Of a stretch of DNA of 64,000 nt, positions 1 to 13,219 are shown piece by piece. The stretch is from Owenia fusiformis (lineage: Eukaryota; Annelida; Polychaeta; Sabellida; Oweniidae). Location of the stretch: contig CAIIXF020000006.1 of assembly GCA_903813345.2 (NCBI GenBank), forward strand, positions 17,736,348 through 17,800,347, in the 5' to 3' direction. Both the position numbers and the translations under genes were made by a program. The notes below the pieces were generated by a model. That model did not search any database and was not told the origin of the DNA. It was given only the letters and a program-made list of their open reading frames with translations. Within the stretch, counting starts at the first letter, position 1; each line of letters opens with the position of its first letter.

Positions 1-3000
1 TCTTGAGCAGAGAGAACCGTGAACTTTTTCAGAACAATAAATTTGAACTCGGCATTTAACCTAATTTCAGACTCTCATATAATGCCAATTAAACAAAACA
101 TCATCTGGAATCGTTTATCATCATCCAATTATGCAAATCATACCTGATAGAGACGGAAAGTCACAGAAACAATCCGAAAATGTTGATAAATTTTCGTCAC
201 CATATTGACCCGAAAGTTAGCTAAATAAAACGCGCGAACCCAATCAACCGACCTAGAGAGGAATTAATCCGAATTATATGTTATGTTTTTCGATAAATCC
301 ACGTACTAGACCATGAAGTTATCATATTATTTAATATCATATTCCCTTTTTTGCGCAAAATTTATTTGTATTTTCATTTTTCACGAATAATGCAAAACAA
401 CTCTAATGAACTCTTGTAAGGAACTGATGTATCTGGAATTGCAAGCACTTGGGTTCTGTAGGTTTGCTTAATGTAGGTGAACTGTTTTATCTGTTGAAAA
501 GACATGAACGTTGATCATGCAGATCAATAGACAATAGATAAGGAATTTTATGTTTGTTCACTTTGTAATTGTGTGAAACTTGTTCTAAGAACACTTACTA
601 AGAACAATAAAACACTCTGACACACTCAGTATATTTTCTGATTTTTGGGAAAATTCCATATCTTTTCGCTCATTCACGAGGCCCGTGAGAACCGCAATCA
701 GAACCGAACCGAAATGTAAAATGCAATAACCAAACCGAACCGTGAAATCTCAAACCGTGTGACCCCTAACAGTTGGGTACATGTGGTCGGTGGTCGGCTG
801 ACTGTCTTTTACATAAAGATGAAAAAATGCAAAATTAGAAGTAAAACTAAAACTGGGAATCCAATGACTATAGTGCCTTTACTAGGTCGTGATTTAAAAA
901 CGTATAATTAATCATTTCAAATCACAATGAAAACGTTACATCGTCGTGGTGTGTTATGTCATATTTTTAAGTGATGTTTCAGTTGTTAGAAGACCAATTT
1001 CATCCTGGTTAGTCACTTTGGAAAAAAACGCACATAACATTGCATTAAGTTCATTCATATGAAACGCAATAACAAAAACACACAAACATCGTCGATGTTG
1101 ACGTCGTAACGTTATGTTTGATTTCTCAGTTAGCTTTCTAATGGTGTACTGAAATGGTAAGTCACTTTTAATCCCGATAAGAGAACGCATGTAACATTAT
1201 ATCGTGTTCAGTATTCAGTAGGTTATGACGATAACAAATCATTTTTGTTTCGAAATTGTTAAATTTCAGTAAAAAATTAGGATAGATTCCCGTAGAAACG
1301 ATAGGTTGGTTAATGATAGGTTAGGACCTAAGGCAGAATAATTAATCGAGAGGAGACGGTCATGCCCAATTTGTTTGCTTGCCATTCGTTGCAAGGTACA
1401 AAATCGGTAAAAAACGTTGCCTAGTCCAACGATTGACATTCAAAATCAAATTATTAATATTTTAAGGCTACAAATATGTTCGGTCTTTTACACATTTTCT
1501 TCAAACCCTGTTTTGAGGCTACCAGCGGAAAACACCGACCGGTCGGTGGTCGGTGGGGTCGGTCTTTTTCGTAAACCCAATGTTAAATAATTCTAATTTA
1601 TTGCATGGCTGTTGAATGCATCTTGCTTCATCAAGCTTCGGACCTATCCTCATAGAACGTAGTGATTGAGCGTGGGAACCGACGATGGTTGAATGTAGAA
1701 CATTATACTTTATAGTATGACATGTACCTAGCGAAGCATTTGGATAGAAGTCAATGGGAAAGTTAGTGGGCTACATCTCCGTCTCTTGAAAGCCCATGCC
1801 CCGATATAGCCTACTTACCTCCTTTTGATATTAAATTTCTGTAATATCACAATATCACAAAGTTATGTTTCATTTCAATCAAATTCTACTCACACGCAGA
1901 TGTGTGACGTCATTTATACAAAGCAGCTATTGAAGTAAAGGTATATAATACATCAGTTATGTCACTATGACGTATAATATGCCTTCGTCCTTGCCCAAAT
2001 AAAGAGCCTCCCAAGGTCGGCCAATATTGGGAGAACATAGGGATATTTCAAGTAATAGTGACATAATCTCTAGGTAGCATCATTTATTGAAGAAGAATCA
2101 TTAAAATCTCAATGAATGCCAAGCTGTAAAGCGACTATTTTATATTTTCATTCTTCAGACCTTGTAATACATTATACCATTCTTTTCATTATTGTTCAAT
2201 AATGAGGTTTTATTGATAATAAAGACTAAAAGAAAATAATGAAGTTTTTATGATCTCAAGAGTAATATATTTTAACTACTAGTTAATGTTTCTTGCACCC
2301 TTGATTTCCTGTAGATTTATGGTATATAGCTGTCTTTGATGAAAACTAGAATTGTTCCCGTTTCTCTCTTATAGCCAGATTGTGATAATTATTGAGATTT
2401 ATAGCATGATAATAATCATTATTCAAGAAATTAGATCTTCCGTTGAATTACGTCCATGATATTATATATGTTTTCTATTTTTGTCCCTCTAAGAACAATA
2501 TTGTAACTATTGTATAATATATATTTCAAAATGTCAAGTCTTTGCTAGTTCAGTATTTCTTTGTACTGTATATTGGAAATGTAATATCCTGGATCTATTT
2601 CAGTTGCCCATCCTATCCTATTATTGTTATTGATGATAACGTAACTATTATTGGTGGTTGAGATACTGATCATCCTCCGATCACAGGGCTTCAAAATCCA
2701 GAATATATTCTTTCTTTTTACCCCCTGCGATAAGGAGTTTCCCCGGCATTTACCCGATTAAGAACTTGCAATCTGATTGGCTGTCGTAACACTGTGGCAG
2801 GAATCATATATAAGTCATTGCGCATAATTAGATCACGTGATTCAGTTTATAATTAATCGGGCACTTCCAAATTGGTTATAGCAAGAGGAAGGAGGTACGG
2901 ATTCTGGACACCTGCTTAGGAGGATGGGTACTGATATGGTCTCAACAATCTCAAATGCACTTTCATACCCTTTTATGGGAGTTTGAATGTAAAATTGATG

Positions 3001-4239
3001 TTAGTTACTTTAGAGAGAGAAGGTGTTTTCTTACTACATGTACTTAATTGCCTATTGGACTTAAAACTGTAAAATTTTAGTTATTAATGTCCAAATAGGA
3101 TACAACCAAGGAAAAAATGTATTAGGGTGAGTTTTAGCTTCTCAGGTTTTATATCATTTTTTATCTAGGCGCTCCATGAATTTAGTAAAAGTTGAAATTG
3201 AAGTTGGTTTATTTCAACCAGAGCTTTACATTGACCTTCTTTTATAATTTGACCTATTTTTTAGAAATTCAATTCAAAGCAATTAGCTGTTGATTTTTCT
3301 ATATGTATCTTTATGCCAGCTAGACTAGAAATTACAAAACATGTACTTCATGTATATTAGAGGATATTTAAGGATTACTTTTTTTTATCCGGAGGAAGAT
3401 ATGCTTATCTCCTCCCAAGGGATAAACCCCATTTCCAAACCAACAGTACATAACTGCTTTATCCTATACCCAGCAGTTTTCTAAAAAAATCAAAGTTTTC
3501 TCAAATTTTTGCCTCAAATTCTTTCAAAACATTTTATTAATTTTTTAAAAATTACCGGAAGTGGTAAGATATGGCGGGAGATATGGAGGTTCTGGATATG
3601 GACATGGATACAGGATATATCTTACCAACTTATCTCCTTATAATTCTACTTCGTTGGCAAAGGATAAATATTTTTTTGTAACTCAATTCAGTTTATATTG
3701 ACTTTTGACATTCATTGTATTTATATCATGGGTTTGATTGATTCATTAAATGTCAAAGGTCTTATATTTCTGTTCTCGATTTCTCCCATTTTAAATCTGT
3801 TTTTTATTCCAGATAAAAATTTGTATCCGTTTCACTTTGATTGATGATGCATATGGCAAGGGGGATTCTTGATATTAAATGGCGTACTTAGCTAGCATTT
3901 GCAAACTCAATCGCTGAAAAGTAGCAGGTACTAATCATATTTAAATGAGCTGGCCATGAAATAGCGGTCAGATCATCAGCTGACAGGTGGCAGTTGAATT
4001 CGCTAATGTTCATATTTGGTACATATATTCCCTATGGAGGTCGAAGTTCTGCTAAAATGGCAGCCATTTAAGTGCCTATTTTATACTGTAATTTAGGGAC
4101 AATATGTAAAACTGTAATAGCAACTTGTTTTAAATGTAAAAATGATATAGGACATTAATTAAGCTAGATATGTAGATATTGAAGAAGCACATGGCAGACA
4201 TCTTGAAAAATGGCGTCCTTTACACTCTATTTTACGATT

Positions 4240-4790
4240 TTTGCTGTAAAGCATTGCACACTGTCTAATGACACATTTGGAGAAGCCAGCCATTTTGAGA
4301 AATAAGGGTCATTTTAACGTTTTTTTCCCGTAACACGAAAAGTAGAGGAGCGATTTGGTTCATATTTGGTATGTTAATACAAGCATGGCACACTTTCTAA
4401 TGACACTTTTGGTAGAAGGCGGCATATTTTCAAAGTGGCCGCCATTTTAACATTTTTTACTATAACTCGAAAAGCAGTAGAGCGATTTTGTTCATATTTT
4501 GTATGTGAATACTATATGCATGGCACACTGTCTAATGACACTTTTGGTAGAAAGTGGCCATTTTGAAAAATTAACATTTTTTACTATAACTTGAAAAGTA
4601 AGTGCAGCGATTTTGTTCATATTTGGTATGTGAATACTATAAGCATGGCACACTGTCTAATGACACTTTTGGTAGAAGGCGTCCATTTTGAAAAATGGCT
4701 GCCATTTTATTTGAACGATTTTGTTCATATATGATATGTGAATACTTATAAGCATGGCACACTAGCTTATGAAATTTTGGCAAGTAGGTG
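4240..4790. repeat. Irregular tandem repeat, about 130-bp unit
   Basis: Four imperfect units contain GCATGGCACACTGTCTAATG, ACACTTTTGGTAGAAGGC, GGCCATTTTGAAAAATGGC and GCGATTTTGTTCATATTTGG. The GCCATTTT/AAAATGGC pairs make each unit partly self-complementary. Traces continue to about 5215 and 5580. Confidence 0.85.
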
Positions 4791-5231
4791 GCCTGGGGGG
4801 TTCACTCTAAAGAATTTTGCTGCAGCAGGGGCAATTTTGGCTAAGGGCATAAACCATGGAACCTGGCCAATCTGAGACGAAAAAACATGGAAAGAGAGCC
4901 TTTTTTAAGTCAAAAATCAGTTTTTCTACAAAATATGGACTTGGACAAATCACCCAAAAAGTGGATTTTCTAGTTAAACCAATATTTCAGAATTTACTCC
5001 CTTTTATAAGTCTGAGAGGAAGTATACATGGAAATTTTTAATTTTGTGAGAAAATTGACATGGAAAAAATGCTCAAAATCAATTTTGAGAGGAAATTGAC
5101 ATGGAAAAAATGCTCAAAAAGGGGGTCTCTGGCGCGGCACATAGGTATTAAGAGGCATATTAGAGTGAAACCCCCGGGGTAGGTGGGCCATTTTGAAAAA
5201 TGGCCACCATTGCCACCCGGCATTTCCATGT

Positions 5232-5528
5232 ACGTATGTGCCTACCACTGGCGGATCTGGGGGGGGGGCCGGGCCCCCCCTCGTGTTGGCCCAGAAAAAA
5301 TTTTTGAGCCAAAAAAGGCCTTGTTGCCCCAAAAGTGGGCCTTTTTGGTCATAAATGGGCCTTCTAAGGCCTTATTTTTTAATTTTAGGCCAAATTTTGA
5401 AGAAAATGGGCCTCAAACTTTCGGCCCACATTTTGGTTTTACGGGCCCAAAATTTTTTGTCAGACCAGAAGTTTTTTTCTCAGACCAGAAGTTTGGGCTC
5501 CCCCTTATTGGTTCCCAGATCCGCCCCT
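5232..5528. mobile_element. GC-rich element with GGCGGATCTGGG ends
   Basis: TGGCGGATCTGGGGGGGGGG at the left is matched inversely by GGTTCCCAGATCCGCCCC at the right. The interior repeats GGCC phrases, which creates a spurious long frame (IWGGGRAPPRVGP). A related remnant occurs near 12990-13035 (GGGCCCAC, then ACTGGATCCGC). Confidence 0.7.
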
Positions 5529-6043
5529 GCCTACATAGAAGCATAACTCTTATTGAAAGCCCATGGCAATAATGAGTAACCATTTTGAAAAAGGAGGCCA
5601 TTTTTATGTGTTATTTTACGAATTTTGCTGTATGCTTTGTTGTAAAAATGCCATTTATGGCTGTTTGATGGCCCACTTAATGGTGTCTCTTTTCCCTTTG
5701 TAAATTGAGCTTACATATTTTTAGTTCATTCTCAGTTTTCTGGTATTTTCACAAAAACAGAGCATTCTTCCTTTTTGCATATATGTACAAGGGTCAGATG
5801 TGTGTGTGTTTTTCATATAATTAAATGTTAATACAATTCTTTGAGCAGTTAATGATGTAATGATGACTCCTGCTTTCAAGATGTATGGGCAATCAGTACA
5901 CAATGAATCAGATCACATTTTGAGCTTCTTGTGTACATGTGCATGTATATTCATATTATATATGAAATATCCAAAATTGACATGCATGGCAAACTTCCCG
6001 TCCTGGAGTATCTAATTCCATGGGGTCTTTTGCTGAGATATTA

Positions 6044-6173
6044 GGGAGTTTAAGCTTGCATATAAAATCAAAACGCCAACTTATTCGTATGACCAATCGT
6101 CCATACAAATGCAACGTTTAAATATTTTCAGTCTACATTTAGGTGGTGAAAAACGTTGCAAGCTTAAACTCCC
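6044..6173. mobile_element. 130-bp TA-flanked MITE, copy 1
   Basis: GGGAGTTTAAGCTTGCA at the left and TGCAAGCTTAAACTCCC at the right are perfect inverted repeats flanked by TA. The interior shares ATATAAAATC and CCAATCGTCCATACAAATGC with copies at 8964 and 40575. Confidence 0.92.
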
Positions 6174-8963
6174 TATTATGCAAGCTGTTCTTATTGAGTT
6201 TTTTAATTCAATAGACTTTCTTTGTATGTGATCAAACAATGTCAGAGCAATTGCCATTTGCATAATCATGCATTTAGCTATACTTTCTGTCATACATTGA
6301 TTAAGTTGTTACTAAAGGTCAGTTAATTTTACACAGACTTCAGTGACATTTCTCAGAATGTCGGGTAAAGAGACTTCATCTGAATTATTGTTTATAGATT
6401 CTGAGTAATTGACTAAAACCTTCTTATTTCCTGTCCGTTCTTTGCAATATGTCTACATTTCTTACTTCCAAATTAAAAGAGATTTTTTAACATTAATAAA
6501 TTCTAGATAAGTGCTTCTTCAGAATTCAATCTGATTTATATGAAAAGTGTTTTGGAAGGTTGTCCACATTGCATTTATTTTGCTTACAATATTTTATTAA
6601 TTGATGTCTCCAGAATTTACTACTTTTTGTTCTTCTAACAATAGCAAGGAATTAAGACTTAATACTTCCTGTAGTGATCAAGTAAAACATGTTGCAAACT
6701 AAAGGATATTCTTGAATTAAACATCACTATATATCTTTGATCCAAATAATGAATTAAATCATAATATAAGTTTTTTTTAAAAAGATAAAATGATTTCTCT
6801 CAAATAGAACAGCCTGTTCTTGGAGCTAAATTGGGACGAGTAACAAAAGGTCGATTTAATCTATGGTTGTCTCTTCACAAGATTATTACACCAATTATCT
6901 CAATTTGTCAAAAGACACCTGGGGATCGCGTTCTCTGATTATCCGGTTAATGGATTATAGTTTTTCCCTTTAGCCTATATGGCATTTAATTTACTTTTGT
7001 ACATGTAATTATCTCATAAAGATAATAGTTCAATAATATTTTGTCTCATCTTGCATTTCCAAGGGAGAGATCCAGTAGATAACAGACCTTTTTTATACAA
7101 AATGTATTATCTCCAAAACTGAATGGCAGGATTTTTATCACAAGACACAAGACAAGTTAGTGCCCTGTTCTTTGATACTATAGAACTTCTAAATTGGTAT
7201 CCAGGGCATTAATATCCTCGTTTGCAATGAAATACTATTACTCCGGGATTAATATATCATTCTTCTTTTATTCTTCATCGTGCAGGGTTGAGAAATACTT
7301 TTAGAGTTATGTCATTAATTGCTTTCAAATAAAAATGTCTACTTTGTATTTTCTTTAATTCCCCACAAATGAACTTGGTTGGAATATAAGGTGAAGCCCA
7401 TTTTCTCATGATGCAGCCATCTTTACCCATGCAAGATATTGCCATCTTTCATCCTAAAAAGTCACACGTGTAAGATGAGATTTACTTCTGACATCACTGG
7501 TCTATAAACAGAGGCTTCTGCCTTTTTGAAACTGTACTAGTCCCAGGGACTACTAAAATTGTGTATGCAGTCGTCCTTTATAAAATCCAGTTGTCCCTAG
7601 AGGACAACTACTTTCAAAAATTTAATGGTCCCGAATTTTTTATTTGAAAAATAAACTATGACTCTATTTGTATGACTCAGCATCGGGCAGGCTCCAGGCC
7701 TGATTCCATGAACTCACTTGTGAATTCTTACACCTCTTATCGTCCACTTCAGAAAGAATCTTGTAGGGTATTTATGAAGATAATAGATGGAAGTAGCTCA
7801 TCTTCAACTCAATAAAGAAGAATTATCAAAGCTCATCAAGAATGGACGATCTTGCACAGGTACTCATAATAAGAACCTCTATTCTGATGAACTGATCTAG
7901 TTCTCATTTGGTAAAGAGATATTAGTTTTCAGGATTTTTTCCAATGTAAAATGACCTTTCTTTCTTCAAAATTTGTAAGGATTTTTCACCAAATTTTCTT
8001 AAGTGTCCTATTTCAAATCATACATTCAAAGTGTCCATGGGCGCAGCACTATTTTTATGAGAAGTACACAAGCGTGGGGACACGAGTTGAGTGCACGAAG
8101 TGAAAAACGAGCATTCCGGGGGGCAGAAAATTTTGAAGTTTGGTTGTATTTGGAACCATCTGGTACGCCTTTGCGTACTAGGCATACCGGGTGCTATGCC
8201 CATGATCATTACAACTTCAAAGGTTGCCTTTATTATTTACAGATCAAATTTATTTTATGTCAAATTGGTTTTCAGGCCTGTGCCCCTTAGAATCCAAAGT
8301 AATTGTATGATCTTTTAATAAGACACATGTTATAAAGGACTACTCTAAATTGGTAGCTTAATCTAATGCAAATTGAAGAGGTTGCAACTGTCTTGTTGCC
8401 TTTCAGGTTCATGCTCTTTGAAATTCAAGATACCTTTCCTAAAGCAAGAAACTTACACATTCTAATGAATGGTCTAATGGAGGTTGGAGTTTCTGCTTTT
8501 CTAGTTTGAATTATTAACTTAATCATATTAAAAGGTTGACTTAACCATATTTCTTAATGACATAAGGAAAGGAAACAGACTGACTTCTTAATCCTTGTTC
8601 TAAGTTAAACAAAGTAAGAAATGATAAATATTAAGGATGGGATACGTCAAAAATGCAGATTCGGTTGGGTGTTGTATACATTGCACTTAACAAGTATGAA
8701 TAATCATGATTTTACAAGGATAAAACCAAATCTCTCAGCAGACTAAGAGAACATGTGTGACTCTTGAAAAAAAAAATTTTGACTCAAGCATGTTAACTAT
8801 TTTAGGCATTTTAGGAAAACAACTGTGTCCTTTTTATCAGAAAGAATCCCAAATGAGTGCTTTGAGAGAGGCAGGAGGGTTTTGAGTAAAGGGACCATTT
8901 GAAATAGCAATCTTACTAAAACATTGTTGTAATACTACTTGTATAGTTTTGGTAATCATAATA

Positions 8964-9093
8964 GGGGGTTTAAGCTTGCATATAAAATCGAAACACCAAC
9001 CTATACATATGACCAATCACCCATATAAATGCATCACTTAAATATTTTTCGTTCACATTTAGGTTGTGAAAAATATTGCGAGCTTAAACTCCC
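8964..9093. mobile_element. 130-bp TA-flanked MITE, copy 2
   Basis: Same family as 6044-6173: GGGGGTTTAAGCTTGCA at the left, GAGCTTAAACTCCC at the right, TA on both sides. It is slightly diverged but the same length. Confidence 0.92.
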
Positions 9094-9934
9094 TATTGTC
9101 TTCTATAATATCATAAATATGAAGATTGAAAATAATTGTACATGTATGAAATAATAACCGACCAATATATAAATGAATAGATAAAATAATATGAATTGAT
9201 GATTTTTTATGAAAAAGTACCAAGCTAGATCAGTTTGATACCAAAGTAAGCTCAGATCTGAGCTCTAATGCAAAGATTAATTTCGAAGTAATTTACCTCT
9301 GTTATAAATGTATTCCTGGAATACCTCAACCCTGAATCTCTTATGATAGCCTACCAGCATCTTGTGCTGCATTGAATTGAAAAATCAAGTATGAAATAAA
9401 CTGCACGTCCCTATAATGCATACATGAGTATCTGTATTTGTACAATATCCTTGATTTAACAAAATAAGAAGAAACTGTATGCTTATCTTTGGAAAACCTA
9501 TTGTTCTTCTGTAAACAAACTTTTTAGTAGAATATACTCAGCACCCGTTCATGAGTTAAAGGAACTAGAAGGAATGGAAATGAGTTGAAAGTATTTCAAT
9601 GAGAGTTAACTTTAAAGTATAGGTAGATTTTACAGTGATTTACCATTGATTTACCTGTGTGATAAAGATGCTACCCGGATTCCCATAAGGAAAGAGAACA
9701 TAATAACTAGGTATGGAAATGAATTATTAATCATACAGTCTTTGATCTTCATTGTCATGTTATTGCTATCAGCCAAAAGTTCATGTAGGGCTACAGGGAA
9801 TTCATCTATTCATTTGTTCATCTGTCCATCTGTCCATCAGTCAGTTTGTGTCACTTGTGTGTCCTGGTGATAGCTCAAATACTGATTGTCGGATTAGTTC
9901 ATGTTCAACAATTTGCTCTATATTTGTACTGTAT

Positions 9935-10066
9935 ACAATTATTGACCTCTCCAGAGGTTTACTGTCAAAATTATATCCCGAGACTGTAAACCGAGACCGT
10001 AGGTCGAGGTTTACAGTCGAGGGATATAATTTTGACAGTAAACCGAATGGAGAGGTCTATAATTGT
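9935..10066. repeat. 132-bp imperfect palindrome
   Basis: Arms such as GGTTTACTGTCAAAATTATA and its inverted copy meet around ACCGAGACCGTAGGTCGAGG. The outer ends are ACAATTATTGACCTCTCC and GGAGAGGTCTATAATTGT. It abuts the Crypton-like fragment at 10145-10348 and may be part of the same element. Confidence 0.9.
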
Positions 10067-10144
10067 TTTGTTAGTCCGAAGAATATCTTAGATTTTTCTG
10101 ACCCTTGAAGTTGACTTGAAGTTGGATCCAGACCCTCGAGACGT

Positions 10145-10348
10145 TCATGCCACGGCAGTAAGTTCACTCAATGGAGTCAAATTACTCTCCTGGGCGAAGT
10201 CCACTAAAAGCTTTGTACAAAGTTTTAGATTTTTCTTCGTATTTTGACTGTCTTTACTCTCTAAGAGACTAATAATATCCTCATCTTCAACATTTTTGAA
10301 ACGGCTAGTGCTAGCGGCGGCCATTTTATCGTCTGATAATGACGTCAT
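10145..10348 (-). pseudogene. Fragment resembling the N-terminus of Crypton/DUF3504 recombinase proteins
   Basis: The frame contains SRFKNVEDEDIISLLESKDS then QNTKKNLKLCTKLLVDFAQE. From memory this pattern (F..v.d.di..l...kds.NTKk) matches the N-terminal part of Crypton-type tyrosine-recombinase transposon proteins common in marine invertebrates. It is cut off after about 60 residues and has no catalytic domain, so it is a relic or a non-autonomous element. Its start lies near a TGACGTCA site. Confidence 0.55.
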
Positions 10349-12642
10349 TTTAGTGGAATGCTGGGAATATTATTCACCGGCAATGCATTGCGCGGTGTAC
10401 AGTTAAAATTATTCACCGCTCGTTGACCAATCAAAATCGAGTATTTCAACTGAGGTACTAACAATATAATTTATTTGCACCTTTCATGGAAGACAGTAAC
10501 ATTACATACAGTAAGATATACATTATTGATATGAGTGGTTCTTGCCAAAAGAAGATACCACTACTGCTTCTTATTCCATCATTAAATGTTTAAAAAGTTA
10601 TTTGAAAGAATTTCTGCTGTTTGGTGGGATTAGCTACTCTGTGGAGTTGCTGTTAACTCATTAATCACTGGAGACTAATAATCCTCGGGATCCTGGTTTT
10701 GTCTTGCTAATTAAAACCTGTATCATAATAAGAAATAAGATACTTATTTACAAGTGCTACTGTGCTATATATATATATGGTAGCTGTTCATGTTAATTTT
10801 AAGGTAGTGCAATTCTGAGGGGCTGTACAATTATCTTCTTCTAAATGATTATATTTTCACCTTCTTTGAATCTATCTGTATTTCATCATAAATGTTAGGA
10901 TTGCCAGGATAAAGTTAGAAATAACTGAGAAAATTACTGCCAATCCTATACATGACTCCATCTCACAAGATTGTCAGTCATTTGCGGTCATTGTCACCAG
11001 GGAAAGACCTCTGTCCTGATTTAATCAATACTATTTTTTAGGGTTTATTCTTGTAAACAACAAGTTTGATACAAACAAATGTCTGTGAAGAATCAATAGT
11101 AATTTCAACATTTGATTGATTGGTCAACCAATATTGACTCTATGTCCAGAATTGTCGATGTTATGGTGACTTGTTAATCCAATCAATTAATTCAAGTGTT
11201 TTCTTATTCAGTTTGCCATTGTACTAACAGTTTCCAATATTGAAATGTATTTCTGGTGTTGAATTGCTATAGGCTATTTCTATTATATGACTAGCAATGC
11301 AACAATTTGAAATCTGCTTTTTTAATTCCCTTGATCCACTTGATATTTGTTTTAGTATATGAAATCAATATTAGAGGTGTATGAACAAACAAGATGAGAA
11401 ATAATCCATGAAATTATGGTCATTTCAAACATTTAGTTTATAATTTACATTTAAATGAAGATTGTGATGTGATACATGTAAGATGGGTAGGGATAGGAGG
11501 GATACGGATGGGCTAAGAACTGAGGCTTGATATTACATGTAGTTAAACTACAGTATATTTGAAATCCTCAATGTAATTACATGTAGTTTAATCAATAAAT
11601 AATCAACAAAAAACAAAACTCTATCCAGCCAGCAGTATCCTCCTTATTTAAATTTAATGACACATTGGTTAATTTCTTCATTAAAAAACTTTTACTAAAT
11701 GTCACTTTGATAAGTAGAGATGGCATATAGTATTCACTTTCATTGAAAGGTCATAGTGATCATAATTGTCTTTTTTGTCTTTTGGTTGTCAGCTGGCATG
11801 TATTATTGATTTTATAGTAGCCGGATAGAATTGTTCAAGGGTCACTTTTTCTTTAATAACTTAGTAAATTTTCATTGTTATCAAAATCTGATTACATATT
11901 TGAAAACTAGAGTAAGATTTGACATATACCAAGAATATTTAAAGAACATCTCTTAATTTATTGATATTATAGGCGTTCATAGTATGAGTGACGCAAATAC
12001 ATAATTCACCATTTTGTCTCAACCTCAAGAATGCATGTACAAGAGACATTAATATTCAAAAAGGCTATTCCCAAGTTTTATCACGTGAATATTTTTTTTT
12101 ATAAAAATTGACGCCATATGAGTATATTCAAATGCCAACATCTTTGTGTCTCATTGATTGATTGCTCCTAAACTTGCATTGTTAGGAAAATGAATATACT
12201 GTACAAGAGTTGTTCATACCAAAGGGCAAAAACAATACTGTATAAGTGGTAATTTTGCCTAATCTTTTATTTTGCCTATTTCCTAATTTTTGCCAGGTTC
12301 GGAAAATTAAATGTCGGAAATATTGTCTTTATAATGTTATCCAATGGGAGGTTTCTTGTCATTAGGAAAATTAAAAATAGGAAAATGATGAAATTTGACC
12401 ATTCGGAAAATTAACCGCTCGGATTAAATACCACTTATACAGTATATGATCTTCTCAGTTTCATAATTGTTCTACAATATCCACCCACATTCATTTTGTT
12501 CCCACGATTCATATAATACAAAAACATTGCCAATTGTTCTCTGATCATTCTCATTTATGTCTTCTGGTCATCAATAAATCAGAGATGTATATCAACTATC
12601 AACGTGGGTGAACTAAGAGTCGGTCTAAGTTGCAGTTTTCAT

Positions 12643-12790
12643 GTCACCACCATAAGTGAGATAATTGTTATAGTCTCCAACTTTTTTGTCGATTGTGTTT
12701 GGTGGTTGGCATTTGGAGTCTGGTGTTCGGAGTTCATCATCTGTAACAAATGGCAGGTGGTGAATTTTTGCATGTTTATGCCTTGTTTGT
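12643..12790. repeat. Dispersed GTCACCACC repeat copy
   Basis: Reads GTCACCACCATAAGTGAG, then CTCCAACTTTTTTGTCGA, ATCTGTAACAAATGGCAGGT and GCATGTTTATGCCTTG. The same phrases appear at 41081-41225 and 59180-59300. Confidence 0.8.
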
Positions 12791-13147
12791 CATTTGAGTT
12801 GCACCTAATAAGGTCAGAGTCAAAGATGAGTAGGAAGATCAAGAATTAAGGTCATAGATAAGAGTAAGGGTCAAGACAAAAGCTGAGTGGGAGGGTCAAG
12901 GTTATAGTAGAACATATTCATAGTTTTCTGATCTTCTGATAACTTGACCCAAAAAGGTCTAAAAAGGCAAAATTCAAAATTTTTTCTGGGCCCACAAAAG
13001 GGGGGGGGGGGCATGCTCCCCCCACTGGATCCGCTAGTGTATCAAATTTATGATGAAATAACAGTAGATCAAATCAAGTCTTGATGCACAAAACAAACAA
13101 ACAAGCATTCAATACATTTCAATCGTAAAATATTTGTATGTTTGCAG

Positions 13148-13219
13148 GAAACTGGTCAACATGGAACTGAGTACCCTCCCTCGTAATGCATTCAATGGAA
13201 TCATGAATCTTCAAATACT
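13148..13219 (+). CDS. LGR: LGR exon a (first LRR recognised)
   Basis: The acceptor is tttgcag and the donor is gtaagt. The exon is 72 nt and starts in phase 2 (one base finishes a leucine codon). It encodes one 24-residue LRR starting KLVNMELSTLPRNAF. Entering in phase 2 means at least one coding exon lies upstream, but none was identified. Confidence 0.93.

Larger units (their letters stand above)
1..13147. other. Noncoding region before the first recognised LGR exon
   Basis: No exon with coding conservation was recognised. Besides listed repeats it holds AT-rich sequence, an imperfect inverted pair CATCCTCC...GGAGGATG at 2671-2926, a hairpin-type dispersed fragment at 7816-7880 that matches the TRIM intron hairpin, and a G-rich remnant near 12990-13035. 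It could be upstream intergenic DNA or the first introns of the LGR gene. Confidence 0.6.

Noticed and set aside
2671-2926. Possible MITE with CATCCTCC ends
   Set aside because: Only the first 8 bp pair clearly, and no target duplication was found.
3560-3620. ATGGCGGGAGATATGGAGG start-like stretch
   Set aside because: A short glycine/aspartate frame in repeat-rich DNA without splice or homology support.
5183-5572. 129-residue frame rich in Gly/Pro/Phe
   Set aside because: It follows a GC-rich repeat element with inverted ends; composition is low-complexity and it contains no known domain.
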